The notes: generated from the sequence alone by a model not told the origin. A DNA stretch of 64,000 bases from Bacillota bacterium (GCA_023439185.1 JAEXOR010000037.1:1-64000); one strand, 5' to 3'; counted from the stretch's first letter, positions 1-8,394 are shown. Translations and numbers: made by a program.

Positions 1-1
1 G

Positions 2-379
2 GAAATAACGGAAGCTCCCGAGGTAACTGAGCCTGAAGAGGAAATAACAGAAGCTGCGGCACCGAAAGAAACAGATCCGGACGCTGTACTTAGGCAGCTT
101 ATAGACACAGGGTTCGCCCGTAAAGAAAGGGGCGATTACCTGGGCGCGGCGGTTTCTTTCTTCAAGGCCATGCAAACGCAGCCTGAACCCAGGTTGGCCG
201 TGCTGCTGGCATTGGAAATTAGTGATATTTACCGGGAAGCAAAACAGTACTGGCAGGCGGCGGAAATTCTAAACATCCTACTGGGAAGCTGGCGTGATGA
301 ACTGGATCCGGAAACGGTGGCCAGGGTGAAAATAAAAATCAATCAACTGCATGAACAGCTCAATGAAAAGAGGGGGTAA
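2..379 (+). CDS. Hypothetical protein, C-terminal part (5' end outside the window)
   Basis: The reading frame is open from the first base of the window, so the gene begins upstream and only its last 125 codons are visible. The visible N-terminal part is a low-complexity Glu/Thr/Ala/Pro stretch with repeats of the type EEEITEA. A helical segment follows (FFKAMQTQPEP, LALEISDIYREAKQYWQAAEIL) that looks like one or two TPR-like helix pairs, then a charged tail. The gene ends 4 nt before the PRC-barrel gene and probably shares its transcript. I do not recognise the family. A TPR-like scaffold is only an impression from the helix spacing. Confidence 0.7.
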   Translation, partial: EITEAPEVTEPEEEITEAAAPKETDPDAVLRQLIDTGFARKERGDYLGAAVSFFKAMQTQPEPRLAVLLALEISDIYREAKQYWQAAEILNILLGSWRDELDPETVARVKIKINQLHEQLNEKRG

Positions 380-383
380 AAAC

Positions 384-1142
384 ATGAAACGGACAAAAGA
401 CTTAGTCGGCTTACCGGTGTTCGCAGTGGCTGAGGGGGATTTCGTGACGCAGGTTTATTCCACCGTTGTCGACCCGGCGGAGGGAAAGATTGAATACCTG
501 CTCCTGGAAGGCGACCAGTGGTACATGGAAAAAAAGTGTATCGCCTTCAGCGAAATAACCGCCATCGGCGCCAACGCTTTAACCACTGAAAAAGCCGCCA
601 ATGTAAAACAGGTTACCCAGGTCGAAAAGGCCGTCAAACTAATAAGTCAGGAAACAAATATCCTGAATACCGGCATCATGACCCGGGACGGGCGGTTGCT
701 GGGCACGGTATCGGAGTTTTTCTTTGACGAAGCCACCGGCGCCATCGCCGGTTTCGAGTTGCTGCCCCCGGAAAGTGCCGAACCGGCCGGGATAATTCCG
801 GCGGCCCAGGTAATTACCATCGGCAAAAAATACCTGGTGGTAAAGGAAAACGCTGATACGTCCCTGGAGAAGGAGCCCGGCAAATTAACCCCGTCAAGCA
901 ATGCGGCCGCTCCCGCAGCTCCGGCCAAAGCGCAGGAAGCCGCCCCGGCACAGAATAAAGACCCGCTGGAGGTGTTTGGTGAAAAGCAGCGCCAGTACCT
1001 GATCGGAAAAAAAGTAAGCAAGACAATCATCGACGCCAATGGTAATATCGTGGCCTCCGAAGGCACGATCATCACAGAGGAAATTATCAACCGGGCGGTA
1101 CGGGTGGATAAGTACGTTGAACTGACCATGCAAGTGGAATAA
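384..1142 (+). CDS. PRC-barrel domain protein
   Basis: The protein has 252 residues. Two PRC-barrel-like units are visible. The first (about residues 5-65) contains KDLVGLPVFAV and a following beta-rich GKIEYLLLEGDQW segment. The second (about 95-160) contains GIMTRDGRLLGTVSEF and GAIAGFELLP. An Ala/Pro-rich linker leads to a C-terminal beta segment with YLIGKKVSKTI and DANGNIVASEGTII. PRC-barrels are small beta barrels found in RNA-processing and photosynthetic proteins; the role of stand-alone Firmicute members is unclear. I chose the ATG at 384 because AGAGGGGG lies 8-14 nt upstream; an in-frame ATG at 351 would overlap the preceding gene. No signal peptide or membrane segment is seen. Confidence 0.85.
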   Translation: MKRTKDLVGLPVFAVAEGDFVTQVYSTVVDPAEGKIEYLLLEGDQWYMEKKCIAFSEITAIGANALTTEKAANVKQVTQVEKAVKLISQETNILNTGIMTRDGRLLGTVSEFFFDEATGAIAGFELLPPESAEPAGIIPAAQVITIGKKYLVVKENADTSLEKEPGKLTPSSNAAAPAAPAKAQEAAPAQNKDPLEVFGEKQRQYLIGKKVSKTIIDANGNIVASEGTIITEEIINRAVRVDKYVELTMQVE

Positions 1143-1150
1143 GATGTATA

Positions 1151-2503
1151 ATGCGAGCAGTATATCTGAGAACCGGCGTCATAGCGGCACTTATTTGCGT
1201 GCAGACTGTTTCGGCAATAGCCGCCTGGTCGGTACTGAGTAATTTACGGGGTGAGCAGGGTATTCCCCGGGGGATAAAAATCAACGGGGTGCAGGTCGGC
1301 GGCCTAACCGGACCGCAGGCCGAAACTCTGCTTGAGGAAACTTTTAGCGACGGGCTAAATAAAACGCTGACTATTCAGGCCGGCGAGCATAGTATTCAGA
1401 TCAGTCCGGAGTCCGTGGAAGCAAAGCTGGATTACCCCAACGCCGTTAAACAGGCGCTGGCCTTGAAAGAGCAAACCCCGGGACTGCCCGGATCACTCAT
1501 GGAACTGGCGCTGTTGGCGGGATTTCACAATATCGCGCTGCCGCTGAATTTTAACCGTGAGCAAATGGTCAATCAACTGACCGTGCTTAAAAACCTTACG
1601 GATCAAGAGCCCCGAAACGCCACGTTAATCGGCGATGCAAACAGGCGTATCCTGGTGCCCGAGCGAACCGGCCGGTATCTGGATATTGACGCCACCCTGG
1701 AAAAGCTGAACGCCATGCGCCCACCGCTTCCCGGCACCGTCCAGGCGGTTGTCGTCCCGGCTAAAGCAACGGTTACCGCAGGGGACCTGGAGCCGCTGCG
1801 CAGCATACTGGGTGAATGCGTAACCGAACTGAATCCCGCCCAGGCAAACCGCACCACCAATGTGGCCCTGGCCCTCAGCTCTTTGCATGATACTCTGATC
1901 AAGCCCGGTGAGGTATTTTCGTTCAATGAGCAAGTCGGGGCAAGAACAGCCGGGAACGGTTATAAAAACGCCCCGGTAATCGACGGCAGCATGACGGTGC
2001 AGGGTTTGGGCGGCGGAGTATGCCAGGTGTCAACAACTCTGTATAACGCACTGTTGACGGCAAACCTGGAAATTGTGGAAAGACAGCCGCACACAAGGCC
2101 GGTCGGTTACGTTTCACCGGGCCTGGACGCCACAGTCGCGGACGGGCAGATCGATTTGCGTTTTCGGAACAACCGCAATTTTCCGGTATATATTACCGGA
2201 AGCCTGGCAGACGATACGCTCACAGTCAGGCTCTGGGGAGTAACCAGCGACAACGAGCCGCGCATTGATATAGATACGGATATCCAAACCGTGAATCCCA
2301 AAACGCTGATCCATACCGATCCGAACCTGCCCGCCGGCAGCCAGGTAGTAAAGAACCCTGGCCGGCAGGGCTATATCGCCAGGGTTTACCAGGTGGTCAA
2401 AAACAATTACGGTGAAAACAGGCAATTAATCACCAGGGATTATTATCCCCCCGAAGACAAGGTAATCATAGTAGGAGCCGGAGGGCCCCCTCAGGAGAAG
2501 TAG
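1151..2503 (+). CDS. VanW family protein with peptidoglycan-binding-like domain
   Basis: The protein has 450 residues with an N-terminal signal/anchor segment (about residues 8-26, VIAALICVQTVSAIAAWSVL). A PG_binding_4-type region follows (about 40-110, with GIKINGVQVGGLTGPQAETLLEE). The VanW domain occupies about 235-345 (PGEVFSFNEQVGARTAGNGY, GGGVCQVSTTLYNALL). The C-terminal part is beta-rich. VanW proteins are extracytoplasmic and associated with cell-wall metabolism, but their biochemical function is not established. The gene starts 8 nt after the PRC-barrel gene and is probably cotranscribed. Its stop codon lies between the arms of a strong inverted repeat that looks like a terminator. 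Confidence 0.9.
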   Translation: MRAVYLRTGVIAALICVQTVSAIAAWSVLSNLRGEQGIPRGIKINGVQVGGLTGPQAETLLEETFSDGLNKTLTIQAGEHSIQISPESVEAKLDYPNAVKQALALKEQTPGLPGSLMELALLAGFHNIALPLNFNREQMVNQLTVLKNLTDQEPRNATLIGDANRRILVPERTGRYLDIDATLEKLNAMRPPLPGTVQAVVVPAKATVTAGDLEPLRSILGECVTELNPAQANRTTNVALALSSLHDTLIKPGEVFSFNEQVGARTAGNGYKNAPVIDGSMTVQGLGGGVCQVSTTLYNALLTANLEIVERQPHTRPVGYVSPGLDATVADGQIDLRFRNNRNFPVYITGSLADDTLTVRLWGVTSDNEPRIDIDTDIQTVNPKTLIHTDPNLPAGSQVVKNPGRQGYIARVYQVVKNNYGENRQLITRDYYPPEDKVIIVGAGGPPQEK

Positions 2504-2518
2504 TCCGCCCTCCGGCTC
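2475..2518. terminator. Inverted repeat after the VanW gene, probable terminator
   Basis: GAGCCGGAGGG (2475-2485) is perfectly complementary to CCCTCCGGCTC (2508-2518). The 22-nt loop contains the vanW stop codon. The right arm overlaps the last codons of the convergent small gene that ends at 2517. A T-rich stretch (ATGTTCTTTTT) follows on the + strand. It could act for both converging genes. Confidence 0.55.
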
Positions 2519-2648
2519 AGATGTTCTTTTTGGAATCCGCAATAATCGTCTGTAAAAGGGAAAAAGTACTCTTAATCAAGTGTTCTTTTTCCGCCGGGTC
2601 GGCTTGCTTGAACTCATGTTCCAGCCTTTTTATGATTTCCGCCGCCAT
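2517..2648 (-). CDS. Small hypothetical protein, 43 residues
   Basis: A 43-codon frame starts with ATG at 2648 and reads MAAEIIKRLEHEFKQ, then a charged amphipathic helix, ending IADSKKNI. In-frame TTG at 2660 is an alternative start, better placed relative to AAAAAGGAG upstream. The coding strand is purine-rich and helix-forming, and no other gene explains the 240-nt interval. It converges on the VanW gene and shares the inverted repeat there. I do not recognise the family; it could be a short soluble helical protein. Confidence 0.5.
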   Translation of the reverse strand: MAAEIIKRLEHEFKQADPAEKEHLIKSTFSLLQTIIADSKKNI

Positions 2649-2743
2649 ATTAATGAACAATGTCTATCGCGCTCCTTTTTAAACCCTCACTGCAATTAAA
2701 TTATCCCCAGGGCGGCAAAAATATTATGCGCACGTAAGGAATC

Positions 2744-2950
2744 TCAGCTTAGCAAGCCGCGTATTACACAGCCCAGCAAATAAAGCGCCGTCAGGCCGCA
2801 CAGACCGTAACCCGCCGCCAACGCGGCCGGTGAATCTTTTTCCTCAAGCCATGTTTGCACTTTCTCCACAAACAAACTTTCGCATTCTTCAAACTCAACA
2901 GCAGAAACTTCTCTGCATGTTTGCCTTAAGGCGGCTGTATCGGTATACAT
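2744..2950 (-). CDS. Small membrane protein of unknown function
   Basis: The 68-residue protein has a soluble N-terminal half with several acidic residues (EFEECESLFVEKVQTWLEEK). One C-terminal membrane segment follows (about 42-66, LAAGYGLCGLTALYLLGCVIRGLL), so it is probably a tail-anchored or single-pass protein. The ATG is preceded by GGGAGG at good spacing. It stands alone between the 43-residue gene and a DUF523 gene on the same strand. No family recognised. Confidence 0.65.
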   Translation of the reverse strand: MYTDTAALRQTCREVSAVEFEECESLFVEKVQTWLEEKDSPAALAAGYGLCGLTALYLLGCVIRGLLS

Positions 2951-3028
2951 AAGTCCGGCCTCCCGTCAATAACATCTTATTAACTGAACATGTGTTTGGT
3001 TAAATTATATCCATTGGCCGGACAAGCG

Positions 3029-3508
3029 TCAAGCTTTATTTTTCGGCAAACAAATTTTCTGTCGGTAATTTTCCTCGGAACAAACCTCCACTCCGGCGCG
3101 AATAAGCATTGCGGCCGTGCAGCCGCAGCCGGGCACCTTTTTTCCTGAAAATGATCCGTCATAGATTAAACCGCTGCCGCAGGAAGGGCTCCGTTCTTTT
3201 AAAACAGCGGCCTTCGCGCCGCACCGGCGGGCCGCGGCCAGGACGTTCCCGGCGCCGGCCAGGAAAACATCCGTTTTGTCCTCGCCATGGTTGGTATACA
3301 CCCGGGCCCGGCCGTCCAGCACGTCAAAGCCGTCTCCGCCCTTTATTTCACAGGGGTCCCGGGGCACCGGAGCGCCTCCCAGCACCTCCGGGCAAACCGC
3401 CAGCGCCCGGCCGTCCTCCACCAGGCGCCGCAGCTCCGGATAATTATCGAAACCCTCCCCGCTGTACCGGCAGGCTTCACCGGCCAGACAGGCGCTGATG
3501 ATCAGCAT
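3029..3508 (-). CDS. DUF523 family protein
   Basis: The protein has 159 residues with the DUF523 pattern: N-terminal SACLAGEACRYSG, then VCPEVLGGAPVPRDPCEI, and later LKERSPSCGSGLIYDG. The conserved cysteines suggest metal or Fe-S binding, but the function is not established. I chose the ATG at 3508 because GGAGGG lies 7 nt upstream; the frame is open seven codons further. The gene lies immediately downstream of the GIY-YIG gene with a short overlap (3477-3508), so the two are probably cotranscribed. Confidence 0.85.
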   Translation of the reverse strand: MLIISACLAGEACRYSGEGFDNYPELRRLVEDGRALAVCPEVLGGAPVPRDPCEIKGGDGFDVLDGRARVYTNHGEDKTDVFLAGAGNVLAAARRCGAKAAVLKERSPSCGSGLIYDGSFSGKKVPGCGCTAAMLIRAGVEVCSEENYRQKICLPKNKA

Positions 3509-3773
3509 TATCAATCCCTCCGGTTGCACCGATTAAAAGCAGCTTTTCCCGGCGGCTTAAGGCCTTGATGGCCTTTTCCCTGCGCAGGGCGCTTCCCCTG
3601 TCCGGCAGCGCCTCGTTATATACCATTTGTACCGGCAGCCGCGACCGGGTATATTTGCTGGCCATTCCCCGGTTGTGTTTTTGCAGCCTTTCCCGCGGAT
3701 CGGTGGAACAACCGGCATAAAGCGTGCCGTCGCTGCATTTTAATATATACACATACCAACAACCTTGGGACAT
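3477..3773 (-). CDS. GIY-YIG nuclease superfamily protein (UPF0213/YazA-like)
   Basis: The 98-residue protein begins MSQGCWYVYILKCSDGTLYAG, which carries the YVY...LYAG form of the GIY-YIG signature. CSTDPRERLQKHNRGMASKYT and ALRREKAIKALSRREKLLLI follow. Members of this short family are single-domain relatives of UvrC/homing nuclease domains; cellular roles are poorly known. The ATG at 3773 has GGCGGGGAT upstream; an in-frame TTG nine codons earlier has no good site. It overlaps the DUF523 gene by 32 nt. Confidence 0.85.
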   Translation of the reverse strand: MSQGCWYVYILKCSDGTLYAGCSTDPRERLQKHNRGMASKYTRSRLPVQMVYNEALPDRGSALRREKAIKALSRREKLLLIGATGGIDNADHQRLSGR

Positions 3774-3878
3774 AAACCATATCCCCGCCTTAACAGACAA
3801 ATTTATACATTTTCAGTCCATAGCCAGTTTAACTGATATATGGTAACATATACCATAATATCTCGGGGAGATGTGCCC

Positions 3879-4181
3879 ATGATTGATATAGTTGAGGAAT
3901 TCGACGATTATAACGCTTCTCCGCTGGCTGCCGCCCTGGATGAATTCGAATCGTCCGTCCGCAAATCACTGCAGGGAGTCGATCATTCAGATCTGAATCA
4001 AAGGCTCACCATGGAAGCATGGATTTATGGTGAACTGGTACAGATACTGGATAAACACGGACTGCGCACTTACGGTCTGGCCACCGGGGTACGCAAATAC
4101 TTCAACCATTTTGTGGTGGACATCATTGCCGTTGAACCAAAGCCCAAAACAATTCGCCAGATCAGAATTCCGCTGAAGTAA
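3879..4181 (+). CDS. Hypothetical protein
   Basis: The 100-residue acidic protein begins MIDIVEEFDDYNASPLAAAL and contains a LTMEAWIYGELVQILDKHGL helix and a C-terminal VVDIIAVEPKPKTIRQIRIPLK. The ATG at 3879 has GGGGAG 8 nt upstream; an in-frame ATG at 3840 lacks a site. No signal peptide, membrane segment or known motif is seen. It converges on the large kinase gene with 11 nt between stops. Family not recognised. Confidence 0.6.
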   Translation: MIDIVEEFDDYNASPLAAALDEFESSVRKSLQGVDHSDLNQRLTMEAWIYGELVQILDKHGLRTYGLATGVRKYFNHFVVDIIAVEPKPKTIRQIRIPLK

Positions 4182-4192
4182 CGACTCCGCCT

Positions 4193-5887
4193 TCACTCGG
4201 TCGGTAAAAAGCAGGAACCGCCGATAAACTCCCTCACTATTGAATTTAACGGCACGTCGTCACACGGTACCGGGGTAAAATAGCTCAGAAAACGCCGCAG
4301 GCGATGCGCCATGGCGTATTCCCGCTCTTCCGCGCTGACCATGCCCAAAATAGGCATGGCGAAACCCTTTAACACCGCCAGCTCGTATACCAGGGCCGAG
4401 TTGAACATCATGTCGGCGCTTTCCTGGAAGGGAAAGATGTGCCGTTCCTCGCCGCGCTTAATGGAAGGCCAGCGCCGGATTGTTTCCGTGGCCGAATAAC
4501 CCCGGTTGTTATAATCCCGCACGATACGCCTCAGCATACGTACGTAAGTGGTGGGGATCCAGTTATGGTTGTCCAGGTTCAATTGGGTCAGTGCGCTGAT
4601 GTATATTTTAAACTTACGGCCTTTGGGTATCGAAGAGGTCAATTGGTCGTTCAGGCCATGGATGCCTTCCAGGATCAGCAAATCCTGCGGGCCAAGTTTA
4701 AGCATCCTGCCGCTGTTCTTACGTTTACCCTCGATAAAGTCATACGCGGGGAGCTCGATCTCTTCACCCTGGATCAGGCTGATCAGATGCTCGTTAAATA
4801 AATCCCTCTCAATGGCCTCAAGGCATTCAAAATCATATTCCCCGTTTTCGTCCAGAGGGGTTAATTCCCGGTCCACAAAGTAATCGTCCAGTGAAATGGG
4901 TACCGGATTGATGCCGTGAATGCGCAGTTGCACCCCCAGACGCTGGGCAAAGGTCGTCTTGCCGGAGGAAGAAGGACCGGCAATCAGCACAATCCGGATC
5001 AGATCAATATTTTCGGCGATGGAATCGGCAATTTGGCTGATTCTTTTTTCATGAAACGCTTCAGCCACCCGGACCAAACTACCAACCTGATCCTCCCGCA
5101 GCATTTTGTTCAGGTCGATAAGGTTACGCACCTTTAAAACATCGCCCCATTTTACCGACTCGTAATAAATATTCGCCAGCTTGCCCTGTTCAACATACTC
5201 CGGCAGGACAAGCGGTTCCTCCTTCTTCGGGAATTCCAGAATAAAGCCCGGCATGTAATAACGCAGGCGGAACACCTTGAGATACCCGGTACTGGGCACC
5301 ATGTTCCCGTAGGTAATATCGTGGAACCAGCAGCAGGTGTGCACCCACACGTTATCATGCCTGCGGTAGCGCAGCAGCTCCAGCTTTTCAGTCTGTTTGG
5401 ACTCCGTCAAAAGCTCTTTGACCTGCTCCTTATCCACCTGGCGGACGTCAATTGGCTCGTCGGCCTGCACAATTTCCCACATCCGCTTTTCAATGGCCTG
5501 GATATCCGAAAGGCGGATGAAACTGTGATAGTCTATGTCACCGTACACCCCGTTACCCAGGGTGTGTTCCATTTTAACCTTGCAACCGGGCAATACCTCG
5601 CTGGCCGCCCTCACCACCAGCATTACCAGGCTGCGCGTGTAAATACGCATGCCGTCCTGGCTTTCCAGGTCCACAAATTCAATGTCATAATCACCATCAA
5701 TGGCCCCCTGCAGGCCCATTAACAGGTTATCGGCGTACGCCGCCACCACCGGCGATCTCCTGTTCGCCCGGTCATAGGGCAACAAATCAAGAAAAGTCGT
5801 TCCCCGGGGCACATCCAGCTTACCGTAACCGGCAATATGAATTTTATAAGTGTCCATCGGAGCTGCCTGAGTGTTCTGTTGTGCCAT
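4193..5887 (-). CDS. TGS-domain nucleoside kinase (uridine kinase / phosphoribulokinase-like)
   Basis: The protein has 564 residues. An N-terminal TGS-like ubiquitin fold (about 12-75, KIHIAGYGKLDVPRGTTFLDL) is followed by a threonyl-tRNA-synthetase second-additional-domain-like region (about 100-230). A P-loop kinase domain of the uridine kinase/PRK family forms the C-terminal part. The Walker A AGPSSSGKTTFAQRL lies near residue 305 and PISLDDYFVDRE downstream. LILEGIHGLN is the usual kinase strand. Such fusions are common in clostridia and are annotated as nucleoside kinases, although the true substrate is usually untested. ATG at 5887 follows TTGAGGTG. Confidence 0.88.
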   Translation of the reverse strand: MAQQNTQAAPMDTYKIHIAGYGKLDVPRGTTFLDLLPYDRANRRSPVVAAYADNLLMGLQGAIDGDYDIEFVDLESQDGMRIYTRSLVMLVVRAASEVLPGCKVKMEHTLGNGVYGDIDYHSFIRLSDIQAIEKRMWEIVQADEPIDVRQVDKEQVKELLTESKQTEKLELLRYRRHDNVWVHTCCWFHDITYGNMVPSTGYLKVFRLRYYMPGFILEFPKKEEPLVLPEYVEQGKLANIYYESVKWGDVLKVRNLIDLNKMLREDQVGSLVRVAEAFHEKRISQIADSIAENIDLIRIVLIAGPSSSGKTTFAQRLGVQLRIHGINPVPISLDDYFVDRELTPLDENGEYDFECLEAIERDLFNEHLISLIQGEEIELPAYDFIEGKRKNSGRMLKLGPQDLLILEGIHGLNDQLTSSIPKGRKFKIYISALTQLNLDNHNWIPTTYVRMLRRIVRDYNNRGYSATETIRRWPSIKRGEERHIFPFQESADMMFNSALVYELAVLKGFAMPILGMVSAEEREYAMAHRLRRFLSYFTPVPCDDVPLNSIVREFIGGSCFLPTE

Positions 5888-5937
5888 GACCACACCTCAA
5901 CAAAATATTTTTTGATTGACTAATTATATCATATAAA

Positions 5938-5974
5938 ACAAACGGACTTGCAATAAATTTCACAAGCCCGTTGT
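5938..5974 (-). terminator. Terminator downstream of pyrE
   Basis: On the minus strand ACAACGGGCTTG (from 5974) pairs, with one bulge, with CAAGTCCGTTTGT ending at 5938. TTTTATATG follows. It ends the DUF763-pyrE transcript. Confidence 0.7.
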
Positions 5975-5997
5975 ACTATAAAAACAGCAATTACATT

Positions 5998-6522
5998 TTA
6001 TAACCCGAAATCTGACGCCTTAAAAACCGGCTGAACCGGAACGCCCATTTTTTCCAGGGTTTCAGCGCCGCCTTCCTGCCTGTCCACCAGCGTTATCGCT
6101 TTAACTACCCGGCATCCTATTTCACGTACCGCTTCAACCGCCTTGACAATGGATCCCCCGGTGGTAATGACGTCGTCCACCACCACCACCCGCTGGCCGG
6201 CGCTGAGAGCCGGACCTTCGATTAAGCGCATCATACCGTGTTTTTTTGCTTCCTTGCGGACAATAAAGAGAGACAACCCCATATTTCTGTGGTAAGCCGC
6301 CACGCCCACGGCGGCCACCATGGGGTCCGCCCCCAGGGTAAGACCGCCCACGGCGTCAATACCGTCATTTTCAATCATGTCGCAAATAACCTCACCGATC
6401 AAATAAGCACCCTTCGGAGTAAGGGAGACTTTCCGGCCGTCAAAATAATAGTTGCTCGGGCGGCCTGAAGACAGCACCACCTGCCGTCGTTCAAAAGCCA
6501 ATGTGTCCAACAGTTCCTTCAA
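5998..6522 (-). CDS. pyrE: Orotate phosphoribosyltransferase
   Basis: The 174-residue protein makes OMP from orotate and PRPP in pyrimidine synthesis. The type I PRTase PRPP loop is clear (VVVVDDVITTGGSIVKAVE, about 118-136). FIVRKEAKKHG carries the OPRTase lysines, and the N-terminal YYFDGRKVSLTPKG is typical of the family. The start is TTG at 6522, with a weak CCGGGAA upstream. It begins 14 nt after the DUF763 gene and is probably cotranscribed with it. No other pyr genes are nearby, so it lies outside any pyr operon visible here. Confidence 0.93.
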   Translation of the reverse strand: MKELLDTLAFERRQVVLSSGRPSNYYFDGRKVSLTPKGAYLIGEVICDMIENDGIDAVGGLTLGADPMVAAVGVAAYHRNMGLSLFIVRKEAKKHGMMRLIEGPALSAGQRVVVVDDVITTGGSIVKAVEAVREIGCRVVKAITLVDRQEGGAETLEKMGVPVQPVFKASDFGL

Positions 6523-6536
6523 TTGTTCCCGGTTAT

Positions 6537-7643
6537 TTATTTAAACCCACCTCCCACTTTTTCTAACCGGGCCAGGCGGCGCAGCGCGTCCATCTTGTCC
6601 CTGTCACCGGCCCTGGCCCGGCGCAGCGCGGTTTCCAGCATAGCTATGGAACGGTCGTAGTTGCGGCGGTCCACCGGGTAGGGATGGCCGTCCTTTCCCC
6701 CATGGGCAAAGGAATAGCGCACCGGGTCCCGGAAACTGGTCTTAACCCCGTAAACCACTTCTCCCACCAGTGCGAAAGCCCTTATGGTGGCGGGGCCCAC
6801 TCCTTCGGTACCCAGCAGTTGTTCGTAATCCCCGGGCGCCAGGTCGTACAGGCGGCGCAGGGTCTTTTCTATCCGGCCGGCCTGCGGTACCGGGTGGGAA
6901 GCAGGCAAATTAAGCAGGGCCGGTTTTCGCTCCGCCAGTTCGGCTATTCTTTTCAGTTCGGCAACAGTCTTATCCGGGTGCTCACCGGCTGCAAACACCG
7001 ATACATCCCGGGCGGCGGCGTTCTCCCTGGAGACCATGTTGAGGACCTGCCCTCCCCGCCTGCCGCAAACCGCGGCGTGCGGCTCTTCAACATAACTTTC
7101 CAGGCTGTCGCTCAGCCAGTGGTATCGTCTGGCCCAGCCGTCAACGGGGTTCATTCCCTGCTGTACCACCGCCCAGTCGCCTGCTCCGGTAAAGATAAAA
7201 AAATGATGGTAAATCTGGTACCCGTCCTGTAACGCGGCGGAATCCACCTTGGCAGACATCCGGCTGGCGTACTGCAAGTCGGCCACGTGATCCGGGAGAC
7301 CGTACTTTTCAGTATAGGCCTCAATCTCAACGGGGGTTTTACGGGCTGTGGACCCTTTGCCGCCGGCAAAATAAATACCCAGATCGCGCTGTTTCGGCGC
7401 CAGCCCCTGTTTAAGCGCCCCGCACAAAACAGTTGTAAGCCCTGAAGAGTGCCAATCAAAACCTGTTACACACCCCAGGGCTTGGAACCAAAAAGGATCT
7501 GACATCCGGAACAGCAATGCCCGCCGGCCGAACTCTTCAACAACTGCCTCGATAATAGCCGCGTTTAAGCGGACCATGCGATCAAAGAGCCAACGGGGGC
7601 AATGGTGTCCGTGCAGAGGCAAATTAGCCATGCCGGTGCGCAT
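6537..7643 (-). CDS. DUF763 domain protein
   Basis: The 368-residue protein begins MRTGMANLPLHGHHCPRWLF, the characteristic DUF763 start. FAGGKGSTARKTP and YQIYHHFFIFTGAGDWAVVQQGMN follow. A helix-hairpin-helix-like motif is visible around residue 280 (LLGTEGVGPATIRAFALV), hinting at nucleic-acid binding. DUF763 is best known from archaea and thermophilic or anaerobic bacteria and has no assigned function that I can name. The ATG has GGAGCTG upstream. It is the first gene of a two-gene unit with pyrE. Confidence 0.88.
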   Translation of the reverse strand: MRTGMANLPLHGHHCPRWLFDRMVRLNAAIIEAVVEEFGRRALLFRMSDPFWFQALGCVTGFDWHSSGLTTVLCGALKQGLAPKQRDLGIYFAGGKGSTARKTPVEIEAYTEKYGLPDHVADLQYASRMSAKVDSAALQDGYQIYHHFFIFTGAGDWAVVQQGMNPVDGWARRYHWLSDSLESYVEEPHAAVCGRRGGQVLNMVSRENAAARDVSVFAAGEHPDKTVAELKRIAELAERKPALLNLPASHPVPQAGRIEKTLRRLYDLAPGDYEQLLGTEGVGPATIRAFALVGEVVYGVKTSFRDPVRYSFAHGGKDGHPYPVDRRNYDRSIAMLETALRRARAGDRDKMDALRRLARLEKVGGGFK

Positions 7644-7709
7644 TTCTTTACAGCTCCAAACAAATGTTTGCTCTATTTTAACCGGCCCGGCAGTGAGCTG
7701 TCAAGCGGT

Positions 7710-8021
7710 TTAATCCCCGGGCTGCAGGTAAACGTAAACCGCCTTGCCCTTTTCATCGTAATCGGCATGATAGCTGCCTTTTTTATCCTCGATATTAAAG
7801 AAAGTAAAAATACCCCGGGCGCCAATCTTATTTTTGTTCAGCAGCATGCCGCCCTCCTTCACACCCCGGATCCTGAGTTTGCCGGTTTCTTGATCGTAAG
7901 CCACTTCCACGCGCTTGCTGCCCAGCTTTTCCGCCAGCTTGCCGCCCAACCTGATATGGTGCTTGGTTAACGCCACCATGTTGTCTCTGGCGGATCTCGG
8001 TCTGTAAACTTCAAAACCCAA
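7710..8021 (-). CDS. Hypothetical protein
   Basis: The 103-residue basic protein starts with TTG at 8021, after a strong AAGGAGGG. It contains RSARDNMVALTKHHIRLGGKLAEKLG, then EVAYDQETGKLRIRGVKEGGMLLNK and a C-terminal GKAVYVYLQPGD. The alternating short strands look like a small beta-rich fold, perhaps AbrB-like in the N-terminal part, but this is speculative. It is transcribed alone on the minus strand, upstream of DUF763 with a 66-nt gap. Confidence 0.65.
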   Translation of the reverse strand: MGFEVYRPRSARDNMVALTKHHIRLGGKLAEKLGSKRVEVAYDQETGKLRIRGVKEGGMLLNKNKIGARGIFTFFNIEDKKGSYHADYDEKGKAVYVYLQPGD

Positions 8022-8199
8022 ACTAAACCCTCCTTAATGTAATTGTTGATATACTTTCATTATTACAGATAATTCAACCCTGTAACCATAATTAAATATA
8101 TTTTAATTATAACAGCACATTAAATCAAGCTTTAGCAAAAAAATAACCGGCATTTTTTGTTAATTAAAGAAAAAGTACAATGGTTGATGCCTAAAAAAT

Positions 8200-8232
8200 A
8201 AAAGAGATCCTGTCCAATAAAGGATCTCTTTT
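8200..8232 (-). terminator. Terminator for the 24-residue peptide gene
   Basis: AAAAGAGATCCT (8200-8211) and AGGATCTCTTTT (8221-8232) form a perfect 12-bp stem with a 9-nt loop. The A/T runs at the stem ends let it act in either direction. It lies about 60 nt after the peptide gene stop. Confidence 0.75.
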
Positions 8233-8290
8233 ATCCAACACTGTTATACAAGAGTATCTTTAATAGGGTATTTAATCGGGCAGTTTAACG

Positions 8291-8365
8291 TCATACCCGG
8301 GACAAGCTGGTGCAGCCGTCTTTACAATGCGCCACCGGACGAATCATGTACTCTTTCCTCAGCAC
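8291..8365 (-). CDS. 24-residue Cys-containing peptide, unknown function
   Basis: The short frame starts with GTG at 8365 (or ATG at 8371). GGGGAGGTG lies 6-8 nt before the GTG. The peptide begins MLRKEYMIRPVAH and continues CKDGCTSLSRV: a basic/aromatic start, a proline, then a C-x3-C motif near the C-terminus. It has its own apparent promoter (TTGAGT-17-TATAAT) and a perfect terminator hairpin downstream, so it looks like a real monocistronic gene. No homologous family is recognised. A RiPP-like or signalling peptide is possible, but no modification enzyme is adjacent. Confidence 0.55.
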   Translation of the reverse strand: MLRKEYMIRPVAHCKDGCTSLSRV

Positions 8366-8394
8366 TGTCATCACCTCCCCATATAAATATTATT

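Noticed and set aside
8160..8290. Further small gene between the 7710 gene and the 24-residue peptide
   Set aside because: Only AT-rich sequence and the peptide's terminator are seen; no start with a ribosome site.
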